Assembly (NCBI GenBank): GCA_009885665.1
Contig: VFKI01000138.1
Location: forward strand, 1-25,437
Source of the DNA: Gammaproteobacteria bacterium
Lineage (GTDB): Bacteria > Pseudomonadota > Gammaproteobacteria > DSM-16500
Direction of reading: 5' to 3'
Length of the DNA stretch: 25,437 nt
In this document: positions 1 to 6,875 of the stretch, piece after piece
Layout: the number at the start of each line of letters is the position of its first letter
Numbering within the stretch: the first letter of the stretch is position 1
Notes under the pieces: generated by a model
The model's database searches: none
Told to the model about the DNA's origin: nothing
The model's input: only the letters and a program-made list of their open reading frames with translations
Program-made: the position numbers and the translations under genes

Positions 1-22
1 TCTTTTTTGATAACTCTTCGTT

Positions 23-82
23 AAAAATGCGTTTTAAATGCTCATTTACTTGCGTGTAAACTGCGCTTTAAAACGCATTTTT
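23..82. repeat. Hairpin repeat, copy A (covarying-stem family)
   Basis: The outer arms 23-38 and 67-82 are perfect 16-base complements. The inner part carries the family signature AAATGCTCA, then a TTTAC/GTAAA stem, then GCTTT. Two further copies (14627-14691 and 19280-19398) share the signature but have different, still paired, stem bases. It lies at the window edge with no gene visible beside it. It could be the terminator of a gene beyond the edge or a dispersed palindromic repeat. Confidence 0.75.
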
Positions 83-351
83 GCCTCGATTTATACAAAA
101 AATACAGATCCTTGGAATGCCAGCTATTGCAGACAACGGCCTAAAAAAAATAAAAAAACCTTAAAAATCAACAAGTTGTAAAAATAATATTCAAAAAGTA
201 ATCGGCAGTTGGCAGATTTTTTCAGTTGATATGCGTGTCATTACGCGATGGCGTCAGTCAGATTTATTCAATCAAATAAAGTTTGATGATACAAATAAAC
301 AAGCACGCTGTCCATTACAATCATTGCGTTACGATGTAATAGGCTGTTCGC
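83..351. other. Gene-free AT-rich stretch
   Basis: I see no ORF with a credible start and no recognisable protein on either strand between the hairpin repeat and the MITE. The DNA is rich in A and T runs. It may be the decayed or regulatory flank of a gene lying left of the window. Confidence 0.5.
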
Positions 352-504
352 CGTAACTATTCAGCACGATCTCCGAAAAACACCCGCGAGGCCAGGTGCA
401 ACCTGACTTTTCGCGATGGGGGATTCTTAAGGGGGAGAATCGCGATTCTCCCCCTTAAGTGGCGTCAGGAGGGCTTCGCCCGAGTAGCCATCTGAATAGT
501 TACG
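352..504. mobile_element. MITE-like element, copy 1
   Basis: This 153-bp non-coding element is bounded by perfect 13-bp terminal inverted repeats (352-364, CGTAACTATTCAG, and 492-504, its complement). It contains a perfect 34-bp palindrome at 426-459. A second copy at 20591-20733, in the opposite orientation, is alignable along its whole length (roughly 90 percent identical by eye) with the palindrome unchanged. Two copies, inverted ends and no coding capacity suggest a miniature element mobilised in trans. If the ends are taken as ACTATTCAG, both are flanked by TA, as with IS630/Tc1 insertions, but I cannot name the parent transposon. Confidence 0.8.
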
Positions 505-547
505 CTTTTTAACTTAAAATTCATATGGTTAGACGAAGGAAGCCCTG

Positions 548-841
548 TTGGCTCACGATTCAGCGGGTGTTAGGTTTCGCAGAAGATTTGTCAAAGCTGG
601 CCGTTTCTACAAAGCATCTGAACAGTTGCGATGTTTGCGGCGTGTTTGCCAAGGGCAAGTCTCAGGATTCCGCTATAAGTATAGCTTCTTAGAAGAATTT
701 GTTGATTTCGCGCGACGATACAAATCGCGGGCATCCCAGTTGGTTTATCTGAAAATCGATATAGGCATCTTAATACTGACTAATGGCGGTACGAGTGAGA
801 AATGTCTAGTTTGTGTAGGGGATACCAATTTATTTATTTGA
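548..841 (+). CDS. Doubtful ORF, 97 residues, unrecognised
   Basis: This open frame starts with TTG (548) after an AAGGAAG stretch. The product is rich in Arg, Lys and Cys in its first half and resembles nothing I recognise. An overlapping frame from ATG 525 gives a 55-residue peptide with a CxxC pair, ending at 692. Neither has clear protein-like composition. The region may be a decayed gene or non-coding DNA brought in with the adjacent MITE. I include it only because it is the longest open frame in the first 1.2 kb. Confidence 0.12.
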   Translation: MAHDSAGVRFRRRFVKAGRFYKASEQLRCLRRVCQGQVSGFRYKYSFLEEFVDFARRYKSRASQLVYLKIDIGILILTNGGTSEKCLVCVGDTNLFI

Positions 842-890
842 GATGCTGTAGAAGGCGCAAAAAATATTTTCAAAAAATGGTCAGAAGTGC

Positions 891-919
891 TTGACAGTAA
901 AAACAGATGCCGCTAGTCT
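891..919 (+). promoter_or_regulatory. Candidate sigma70 promoter for the biosynthetic operon
   Basis: A perfect -35 hexamer TTGACA (891-896) is followed after 17 bp by TAGTCT (914-919), a moderate -10. Transcription from about 926 would give a leader near 290 nt before the first cluster gene. No other equally good pair was seen upstream of the operon, though a TATAAT (1023-1028) without a good -35 also lies in this gap. Confidence 0.4.
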
Positions 920-1030
920 TTGTAAATCATCTGCAAAACTTATCCCTCCCCATTTCTCATCGTTTAATTCTGCTTTTCCGCTAGCATATATTTTAATAAT
1001 AATTATTAACGTTATTTTCTTTTATAATTT

Positions 1031-1087
1031 GTAACTACGCATACGCTTACGCGGGCAAAGCCCGCGCTTAACGACGGAAGCAGTTAC
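1031..1087. repeat. 57-bp inverted-repeat element
   Basis: It is bounded by GTAACT (1031-1036) and its complement AGTTAC (1082-1087), and its centre is a GC-rich palindrome around GCGGGCAAAGCCCGC. The GTAACT ends match the outer bases of the MITE at 352-504. The complementary strand resembles 23769-23842 at both ends (TAACTGCT and GCGTA-GCGTATG-GT-GTT). It may be a small relative of the MITE, or a stem-loop in the leader of the operon. Confidence 0.4.
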
Positions 1088-1216
1088 GCTAATTTTTTAT
1101 ACCATTTTGCTTTTCGTTTTTCTTTTTTTTATTTTTCGTTTTACCTCCCTTTTACCGGTATGCAATATTCCTGCACGTGCCTCTGCCGGCTTTTTTTCTA
1201 TGTGGGGAAATTTTAT

Positions 1217-2515
1217 ATGTCTAAACTGACATCTGATATTGCTTTATTGGTTATTGCCGAACAATTCGGCACACCGTTATATGTTTACGACAGCCGTATT
1301 ATTCAAGCGCAATATGCGGCGTTAAAATCAGCGCTTGCTGGCAGCGCGGAAATTTTTTATTCGCTGAAAGCGAATCCGGCAATTGCGGTGGCGGCACAAT
1401 TATGCCTTGCGGGTGCGGGCGCAGAAATCGCATCAATCACAGAGTTGGAAGTTGCGCTTGCTGCGGGTTTTGCACCGCAGCACATCATTTTTGCGGGGCC
1501 GAGTAAAACGTCAGCGATATTGGCGCGTATTATTCCGCAGGATTTAGGCGCTATTGTGTGTGAATCTTATGAAGAATTCCAACAAATTGTTAAATTGGCG
1601 ACAGCTTGCCGCAAGTTGACGCGCGTTTTGTTACGCGTCAATCCGGCGTTTCCGGTGCGACAAGCTTCACTCCATATGGGTGGGGTGGCATCACAATTTG
1701 GCATGGATGAAGCATGGTTGATGCCGTTGCAGCATCAATTTATGCCGAATGAATATGTGAAAATCGTCGGCTTACATGTATTTTGCGCGACACGTATTCT
1801 TGATGCAGATGTTTTTCTTTATCATACCGAGCAAATTTTGTCATTGGCGACACGTTGGTCGAATGCGTGGCGACTTCCCATTTCATTGCTAGACATTGGT
1901 GGCGGAATAGGCGTGCCATTATTTGCTGGCGAAGCGTCATTTGATTTACAAAAAGTGAATCAAAAATTGCCTGCTATGTTAAATATTTTTCGTGCGCGGC
2001 ATGCCGGTGTGCGTATTATTCTCGAAAGCGGCCGCTATTTGGTTGCAGAGGCGGGTGTTTTTATTACACGTATTATTGCCAGCAAAAAATCACAAGGCAA
2101 GCACTTTTTGATTACGGATGGTGGTATGCATTGTCATCTCAGTGCGGCAGGGTATGGCACCGTATTGCAGCGTAATTTTCCTTTAAAATTATTGACAAAA
2201 AGATCGCCTGTCGGGAGTGGCCAGCAGCGCTGGCACATTGTGGGGCCGCTGTGTACGCCAGCGGATGTCATTGGTCGCAATGTGGAATGGGCGGATGCGC
2301 AGTGTGGTGATTGTGTCATGGTGGAAAAATCAGGTGCATATGGTGCAACGGCGTCTCCGGGTCATTTTTTAGGATATGGTTTTCCTGCTGAGGTGATATT
2401 AACTGCTACCGGGGCACGCCTGATTCGGCAGCGAGATTCTCCTGACGATATATTGCGCGCGCAACGTTTTATTTTGAAACAGGAGATTAATCATGAACGT
2501 TATATGCCAGTCTGA
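1217..2515 (+). CDS. Fold-type III PLP decarboxylase acting in a carrier-protein pathway
   Basis: This 432-residue alanine-racemase-fold, PLP-dependent amino-acid decarboxylase belongs to the LysA/ornithine decarboxylase superfamily. Visible features are the Schiff-base Lys51 in YSLKANP, His187 in GLHVF, the glycine loop GGGIG (228-232), ESGRYLV (270-276), the active-site Cys346 in GPLCTPAD and SGAYGATASP (372-381). The GPLCTP-D form replaces the CES-D form of LysA and speaks for the branch containing BtrK (a glutamyl-ACP decarboxylase in butirosin synthesis) and the decarboxylases accompanying exosortase A loci. The next gene, overlapping by 23 bases, is an ACP, so a carrier-bound amino acid is a plausible substrate (inference). 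I chose ATG 1217 because GGGGA lies just upstream and family homology begins there. ATG 1160 would add 19 unlikely residues. Confidence 0.85.
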   Translation: MSKLTSDIALLVIAEQFGTPLYVYDSRIIQAQYAALKSALAGSAEIFYSLKANPAIAVAAQLCLAGAGAEIASITELEVALAAGFAPQHIIFAGPSKTSAILARIIPQDLGAIVCESYEEFQQIVKLATACRKLTRVLLRVNPAFPVRQASLHMGGVASQFGMDEAWLMPLQHQFMPNEYVKIVGLHVFCATRILDADVFLYHTEQILSLATRWSNAWRLPISLLDIGGGIGVPLFAGEASFDLQKVNQKLPAMLNIFRARHAGVRIILESGRYLVAEAGVFITRIIASKKSQGKHFLITDGGMHCHLSAAGYGTVLQRNFPLKLLTKRSPVGSGQQRWHIVGPLCTPADVIGRNVEWADAQCGDCVMVEKSGAYGATASPGHFLGYGFPAEVILTATGARLIRQRDSPDDILRAQRFILKQEINHERYMPV

Positions 2516-2792
2516 AATATTACAAGAAATAAAATCTGCACTCATAAAAATTCTACCACATGCGGCTAAGCAGGCGATGCATTCCTCGACACGATTGCGT
2601 GAAGATTTGGGGTTGGACTCTATGACCTCGCTCACTTTTTTGATGGCGTTAGAAGAAGGAATAGCGGGATTCCATGTAAATCCAGTCACTTTTGATGTTA
2701 ATGACCTAGAGAGCATTCAAAGTGTAATGCGTTATGTTGAGCGGACGCTTGCTGGAGGCATGCAGCATGCAAGCCAAAATTATATTAACTGA
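2493..2792 (+). CDS. Acyl carrier protein
   Basis: A 99-residue carrier protein with the phosphopantetheine site DLGLDSM; Ser43 is the attachment residue. Helix-forming segments before and after fit the four-helix fold, and the length is slightly above the usual 75-90 residues. AGGAG lies 6 bases before the ATG. The start is inside the decarboxylase gene and the end overlaps the next gene by 26 bases, so translation is probably coupled. It is the only carrier protein in the cluster. The two adenylating enzymes, two KAS III-like proteins, decarboxylase and dehydrogenases presumably work on groups bound to it. The phosphopantetheinyl transferase must be encoded elsewhere. Confidence 0.9.
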   Translation: MNVICQSEILQEIKSALIKILPHAAKQAMHSSTRLREDLGLDSMTSLTFLMALEEGIAGFHVNPVTFDVNDLESIQSVMRYVERTLAGGMQHASQNYIN

Positions 2793-3660
2793 TAGTGCAC
2801 TTTCTATTTTGCCATTGCGTACACCGCATAGGCCGCGGCAGCGTTTCATCAAGTATTATCAGGATCTTTATGCGCGCTATGATAAAAGTTTATCTACAAA
2901 TGTTTTTTTGTCGGGATCACAATATGCTTACACGGACCTGGCGACTGCGGTGTTAGATAATTTTTTTAAAGTCTATCAACCTAGGCAAACGGATGTATTG
3001 TTTATTGTCACCTGGTCACATGAGTTTGATCCAGATGCAGTGAGCGTTGCTGCCTATTTGCAGCAACGCTATCATTTTGAGGGGAAATTATTTGATATAG
3101 GCGACCAAGGTGTTATGAGCTTTTTTACTTGTTTGGAATTAGTAAAAAAATATTTGCTCCATAGTACAGCACAGCGCGCATTCATATTAGTGTTGGAGCA
3201 AACCAGTGTGCCGCAACATAGTCAATCCTATCGTCAGCCCCCTAGTCGTGATTTTGCTTTTTTATTACAGCTGGATAAACAATTGCCGCATATTTTTTCT
3301 GCAAACAAACGCGTGATGGTGGATGCGGGCGTTTTTGAACAACCACCGATGCATGCGGAGCTATTGGATCGTTTGCAAGCAGCGGGTCTATCAGCCATTG
3401 AATGTGCGCGCACTCAGTGGGTGTGCCAAATGTCTAGCGGTTTAGCGTCACGTAGCATGCCTGCTGCTTTTCGGCGTGCGCCAACGCTTTTTCCAGGCCA
3501 ATTGCCGCCTTGCATTTTACCTTTTGATGCGGGTCAATTCAGTCAATTATGTTGGCTGCATAGCTTGGTTCAGCGTAAAAAAAGGAAATGTTCTCAAAAT
3601 AAATGTTTATTGATAGAAGATCGTGAGTCACCTGCTATTGGCTACCTGCTTTTAAATTAA
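2767..3660 (+). CDS. KAS III-like protein lacking the catalytic cysteine
   Basis: A 297-residue protein with the thiolase-fold pattern of 3-oxoacyl-ACP synthase III in its first half: TDVLFIVTWSHEFDPDA (75-91), then FDIGDQG (109-115) where family members have FD-N-AC-G, then a helix and the strand RAFILVLEQTS. No Cys sits at or next to the expected nucleophile position. The C-terminal half is divergent and I see no clear catalytic His or Asn. I think it is a non-condensing partner subunit, as PqsB is for PqsC, and gene 8524-9462 would be the active partner (inference). ATG 2767 has GGAGG 8 bases upstream and is preferred to ATG 2734. The product is slightly short for KAS III (about 320). Confidence 0.6.
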   Translation: MQAKIILTDSALSILPLRTPHRPRQRFIKYYQDLYARYDKSLSTNVFLSGSQYAYTDLATAVLDNFFKVYQPRQTDVLFIVTWSHEFDPDAVSVAAYLQQRYHFEGKLFDIGDQGVMSFFTCLELVKKYLLHSTAQRAFILVLEQTSVPQHSQSYRQPPSRDFAFLLQLDKQLPHIFSANKRVMVDAGVFEQPPMHAELLDRLQAAGLSAIECARTQWVCQMSSGLASRSMPAAFRRAPTLFPGQLPPCILPFDAGQFSQLCWLHSLVQRKKRKCSQNKCLLIEDRESPAIGYLLLN

Positions 3661-3672
3661 AAGGAGAATATT

Positions 3673-4365
3673 ATGGAAGCGCTTCACACGCAACAATACC
3701 ATTTTGAACCTGATGGCCCCTTTTTGCTCGCAACGGGCAAGCAACAAATTTTTGCGGATGGTTGTCTTGCTGATGCCGTGATAACACGGCGACATCATTT
3801 TATATGTCATAAAAAAACTAAAGCATCCTTGCGGCAAAATGGTGCTGTTGTCTATGGCAGCGGTGTGCGTTACACCATTCGCCATGGTGAAATTGAATTT
3901 GCGCAAAATAATTTATTGGCACGACATGATTTGGTGGTTGGCCGTTTTGGGCGAGCAGCCGTCATTGGTAAACACTCAGCTTTAGCAGGTACAACATTAT
4001 TATGTGAATTGCGGGCTAATATCATTAGCGCGCAGCAAGAGTGGCTGCAATATTTTTTACAGGAAGTTTGGCGTCATTTGATTAGTCGAGTGTCGAGCGA
4101 GCGAGACAATTTAGGTAATCATCAAGCTATTCAGCTCATGTTGGCAGATGTGCTGACACACATTAAGACCGCACAGCAAGCGCTTGATATTGTTTTGTCA
4201 GAGAATCGTGATGCACAGAAAGCAGCGCAACTTCTTGCTATGCGAGAGTTAAGGTTTGCTTGTCATATACTGGCACGTTTGTATGGAGGTCGTGCATTTT
4301 TGACGGGCAGTATCATAGAGATGATTGTCGTATTTGAATATTTTCGTGAAGTTTATTTTTTATGA
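3673..4365 (+). CDS. Short acyl-CoA dehydrogenase-like protein (C-terminal domain)
   Basis: A 230-residue protein. Residues about 138-230 follow the C-terminal helical domain of acyl-CoA dehydrogenases: SRVSSERDNLGNHQAIQ, an LAD-hinged helix, then ARLYGGRAFLTGS (where the family has hGG-G) and a final YFREVYF (family yRD). The first 130 residues are poorly recognisable and could be a reduced middle beta domain. The family N-terminal helical domain and the TEP-GS flavin motif are missing, so it is unlikely to work alone. The following gene, 13 bases on, encodes a nearly full-length relative, suggesting an unequal heteromer as in some mycobacterial FadE pairs (inference). AAAGGAGAAT precedes the ATG. 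Intact frame and good RBS argue against a plain pseudogene. Confidence 0.55.
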   Translation: MEALHTQQYHFEPDGPFLLATGKQQIFADGCLADAVITRRHHFICHKKTKASLRQNGAVVYGSGVRYTIRHGEIEFAQNNLLARHDLVVGRFGRAAVIGKHSALAGTTLLCELRANIISAQQEWLQYFLQEVWRHLISRVSSERDNLGNHQAIQLMLADVLTHIKTAQQALDIVLSENRDAQKAAQLLAMRELRFACHILARLYGGRAFLTGSIIEMIVVFEYFREVYFL

Positions 4366-4378
4366 GGGGGTAGGTGTC

Positions 4379-5476
4379 ATGCGCTATCTTTCTTGTGAGC
4401 AACGTTTTGGGGCGTCACTGGCAATGGTGGCGCAGTTTTTTCGAAAAATTTCGCTTGAGATTGATGCAGATGCGGATGCTATATTGCAATATTCACATCA
4501 TGCAGCTATGCGTTCTTTGGTTATGCCCACGAATATGCAATGTTTGCTGCGGGTTAAAACATATGAAGCACTAGGGTATGGTGATGCGAGTGTTACGTTG
4601 GCATGTCCGGGGCCCTCATTGGCCGGTATCATGGTGGATGAGTTGGGTGACAGTGATCAGAAAACTTTTTTTTATCAACATTTTCGTGATGCGCCAGCGC
4701 GCACTTTTTTAGCGGTGACTGAACCTGGCGCGGGATCTATATTGACCACGATGAAAACAAAATTTTTATATGATTCATCAGGAAAAGGTAAATTGAATGG
4801 TGAAAAATGGTTAATCAGTCATGGTGCGACCGCTCAGCTGGGTGTTGTAATTGTCAAAACAGGACATAAGGCATTAGGTGTGCGCGCTTTATTGTTGTCG
4901 CCAGCCGTGCTGGCTCAAACTGCAACTATATTGCGAACGCGATTGTCTATGACCGGCTTGCGCGGTGCAGCACTTGCGCGTTTGCAATTTCATGATGCAG
5001 ATGTAGCGTCGTCATGCTTGCTGGGAAATCATAAAAGCGCATTGCAGCATGGCATGATGGCATTGATTAAAACGTTTAATCGTATGCGACCCTGCGTTGC
5101 AGCGTTAGCAATTGGCATTGCCCAAGCGGCTATAGATTATGTGTTTGATAGTGGTTGCCGACTTTCAGTCGCAGAATTAAGGCAGATGCGTCGACTGCAG
5201 CAGCGCGTTGATATTGTCAGAGAAATGCTTTATGGCGCAGCGGTAGGTGTTGACCGAGATCCATTTGAAAGTGGAACAGTTTCACTTGCCAAAGCGGCGG
5301 CAACAGCATTGGCAGAAAAAATAGTGACTAGCGTGTGTGCTTTGGCGGGTGTTGCGAGTGTTTGGCATCCGTTGCTAGAAAAATGGCGCCGTGATGTCGC
5401 CGGGTTTGAATATATGGAAGGTACGCGCAATATCCAAAAATTAAATGTGTTTCAACAATCACGTGGAATGATGTGA
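4379..5476 (+). CDS. Acyl-CoA dehydrogenase-family flavoprotein
   Basis: A 365-residue FAD enzyme of the acyl-CoA dehydrogenase superfamily. Visible are the flavin-loop motif VTEPGAGS (113-120), the middle-domain stretch GEKWLISHGAT (141-151), SMTGLRGAA (190-198), a helical C-terminal domain and the ending FEYMEGTRNIQKL, in which Glu347 sits at the catalytic-base position of the family EGT motif. Oxidation of an acyl or aminoacyl thioester to the alpha,beta-unsaturated form is the family reaction. In this operon the substrate may be ACP-bound, as for the pyrrole-forming prolyl-carrier dehydrogenases (inference). It is slightly shorter than usual (about 380) at the N-terminus. ATG 4379 follows GAGGGGG; the upstream ATG 4325 lies inside the previous gene. 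Confidence 0.8.
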   Translation: MRYLSCEQRFGASLAMVAQFFRKISLEIDADADAILQYSHHAAMRSLVMPTNMQCLLRVKTYEALGYGDASVTLACPGPSLAGIMVDELGDSDQKTFFYQHFRDAPARTFLAVTEPGAGSILTTMKTKFLYDSSGKGKLNGEKWLISHGATAQLGVVIVKTGHKALGVRALLLSPAVLAQTATILRTRLSMTGLRGAALARLQFHDADVASSCLLGNHKSALQHGMMALIKTFNRMRPCVAALAIGIAQAAIDYVFDSGCRLSVAELRQMRRLQQRVDIVREMLYGAAVGVDRDPFESGTVSLAKAAATALAEKIVTSVCALAGVASVWHPLLEKWRRDVAGFEYMEGTRNIQKLNVFQQSRGMM

Positions 5477-5493
5477 TTTATTCGCAGAGCACA

Positions 5494-5511
5494 AGGAACG
5501 TGTACGTTCCT
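5494..5511 (+). promoter_or_regulatory. Hairpin directly before the exporter RBS
   Basis: AGGAACG and CGTTCCT pair perfectly around the loop TGTA, and the stem ends immediately before the Shine-Dalgarno AAGGAGGAG (5512-5520) of the GTG-started exporter gene. It lies in the 46-base gap between the flavoprotein and exporter genes. It could set exporter translation or be an mRNA processing point; there is no T-run, so it is not a simple terminator. Confidence 0.4.
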
Positions 5512-5522
5512 AAGGAGGAGCT

Positions 5523-6875
5523 GTGTCGATTTCTTTTCCCACCCGGCGACTGACGTTTTTTCACTTGTTGCGCCTTGCGCTGCCCTTGTTGGCAGGTAAT
5601 TTGTTAATTGCTACAACGGGTTTTATCAGTGTCATGCTGTTGAGTAAGTTTTATGCTGACAGCCTTTATTTGTTTGCCTTGTTTTTGCCGATACAGTTTT
5701 TTTTACTAGCAGTTCAAGAGGCGTGGCGTGCAACAGCAAGTGCGTTAGTGGCGACATATTGCAAATCTATTTTTTTGCCTATGCGAATATGGGTTTTGCT
5801 TGGGGTTTCAGTTATTTTTTCATTATTATTATTGATGCTGTGGGTATTGTTGGGAGATAGGCTGTTGGCACTTTTGCCAGTATCAGTGATGGGCAGAAAA
5901 TTATCTTTACTGTGTGTAGCTATGTTTGTCGCTAATATATTTGCAGTGTTAAATGGTATTGTCAATGCAAGTTTGGCAAGCATTGGCTTGGTGGGGCGTG
6001 CATTTTTTTGTAATATTTTATTGTCTTTCTGTATGCTGTCAGCGATATGCGTTTTAGCACATAATCGGGTGCCGCTACTTTATACTTATATATATGCATT
6101 TTCTTTGAGTCATGTGTTTGTTTTTTTATGGGCTATTGTTTTTTTGTGTCGTCGCTTGTCTGTGTTTTTTTATATTTTTTTATATGATCTTCATGATCTC
6201 CTTCAATCCGCGCTAGAAGTATGGCATTTTTTTAAAAAAATAGCATTGCCTGTATTTGCATCATGGCTTGTTATTTTATGGGGCGTCAACATGCTGAATA
6301 ATTTGTTGGCAAATGGTGGCAGCATTTTGTTGGCTGGATTTGGTTTGGTCTATCGTTTGCAAATGATTGTTTATCAGCCTGCATTGGCAATAGGTGTCGC
6401 TATGGCGATTCTGATCAATCAAGCAGGCGCGACGGTGCTGACACATTTGGGCAATCGTATTCTTTTGTCTGGCATGTTGTGCAGTGCGGTGTTTTATGTA
6501 TTGCTAGCGCTTGGTTTGTTTTTTGCGCGCATAGGATTAGCAAATGTGTTGACGTCAGTTGTCTCTATACAGCATGTGATCAACGATTGTTTGTATTATC
6601 TCGCACCGTCATGGGCTTGTATGGGGCCTTTGCTGGCGCTGCTCATGTTGTTTGAACAAACAGGCTACGCTTTTTCTGTATTATGCCTTAATTTTGGTTA
6701 CTTTGTTCTTCTTGGTGTGGCTGGATATATTTTGATTGTCAGCGGCGAGTCACCCATCATCTTGTTTCGTTTGATGGCATATGCAAATTGTGTGGCATTA
6801 TTGGTTGGCGGAAGATTCTTTTTTATAATGAAATATAAGGAGAAATCGTATGTTCGTTCCGTGCCTATTGACTGA
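5523..6875 (+). CDS. MATE-family exporter
   Basis: A 450-residue, very hydrophobic inner-membrane protein with about twelve transmembrane segments and the MATE-like N-terminal pattern LRLALPLLAGNLLIATTGFIS. MATE proteins export small molecules in exchange for H+ or Na+. Inside a biosynthetic operon this one most likely exports the product (inference). It starts with GTG at 5523, after a very strong AAGGAGGAG; an ATG alternative in the same frame is not nearby. The frame overlaps the next gene by 26 bases. A flippase of the polysaccharide exporter type is the main alternative, since both belong to the MOP superfamily. Confidence 0.75.
   Translation: MSISFPTRRLTFFHLLRLALPLLAGNLLIATTGFISVMLLSKFYADSLYLFALFLPIQFFLLAVQEAWRATASALVATYCKSIFLPMRIWVLLGVSVIFSLLLLMLWVLLGDRLLALLPVSVMGRKLSLLCVAMFVANIFAVLNGIVNASLASIGLVGRAFFCNILLSFCMLSAICVLAHNRVPLLYTYIYAFSLSHVFVFLWAIVFLCRRLSVFFYIFLYDLHDLLQSALEVWHFFKKIALPVFASWLVILWGVNMLNNLLANGGSILLAGFGLVYRLQMIVYQPALAIGVAMAILINQAGATVLTHLGNRILLSGMLCSAVFYVLLALGLFFARIGLANVLTSVVSIQHVINDCLYYLAPSWACMGPLLALLMLFEQTGYAFSVLCLNFGYFVLLGVAGYILIVSGESPIILFRLMAYANCVALLVGGRFFFIMKYKEKSYVRSVPID

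Larger units (their letters stand above)
842..1216. other. Gene-free leader region of the biosynthetic cluster
   Basis: No gene is apparent. The stretch is AT-rich and holds a good sigma70 promoter candidate (891-919) and a 57-bp inverted-repeat element (1031-1087), followed by a long T-rich tract up to the first cluster gene. The frame of that gene is open back to an ATG at 1160, but those extra 19 residues are Cys- and Phe-rich and unlike the family. I treat 1160-1216 as leader. Confidence 0.5.

Noticed and set aside
1217..2515. First cluster gene as lysA (diaminopimelate decarboxylase) of lysine synthesis
   Set aside because: The active-site Cys motif is GPLCTP-D rather than CES-D, the His motif differs (HVFCA rather than H-HIGSQ), and the overlapping neighbour is an ACP.
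4374..4574. Short + strand frame inside the acyl-CoA dehydrogenase gene
   Set aside because: Lies wholly within a well-supported gene in another frame and has no protein-like pattern.
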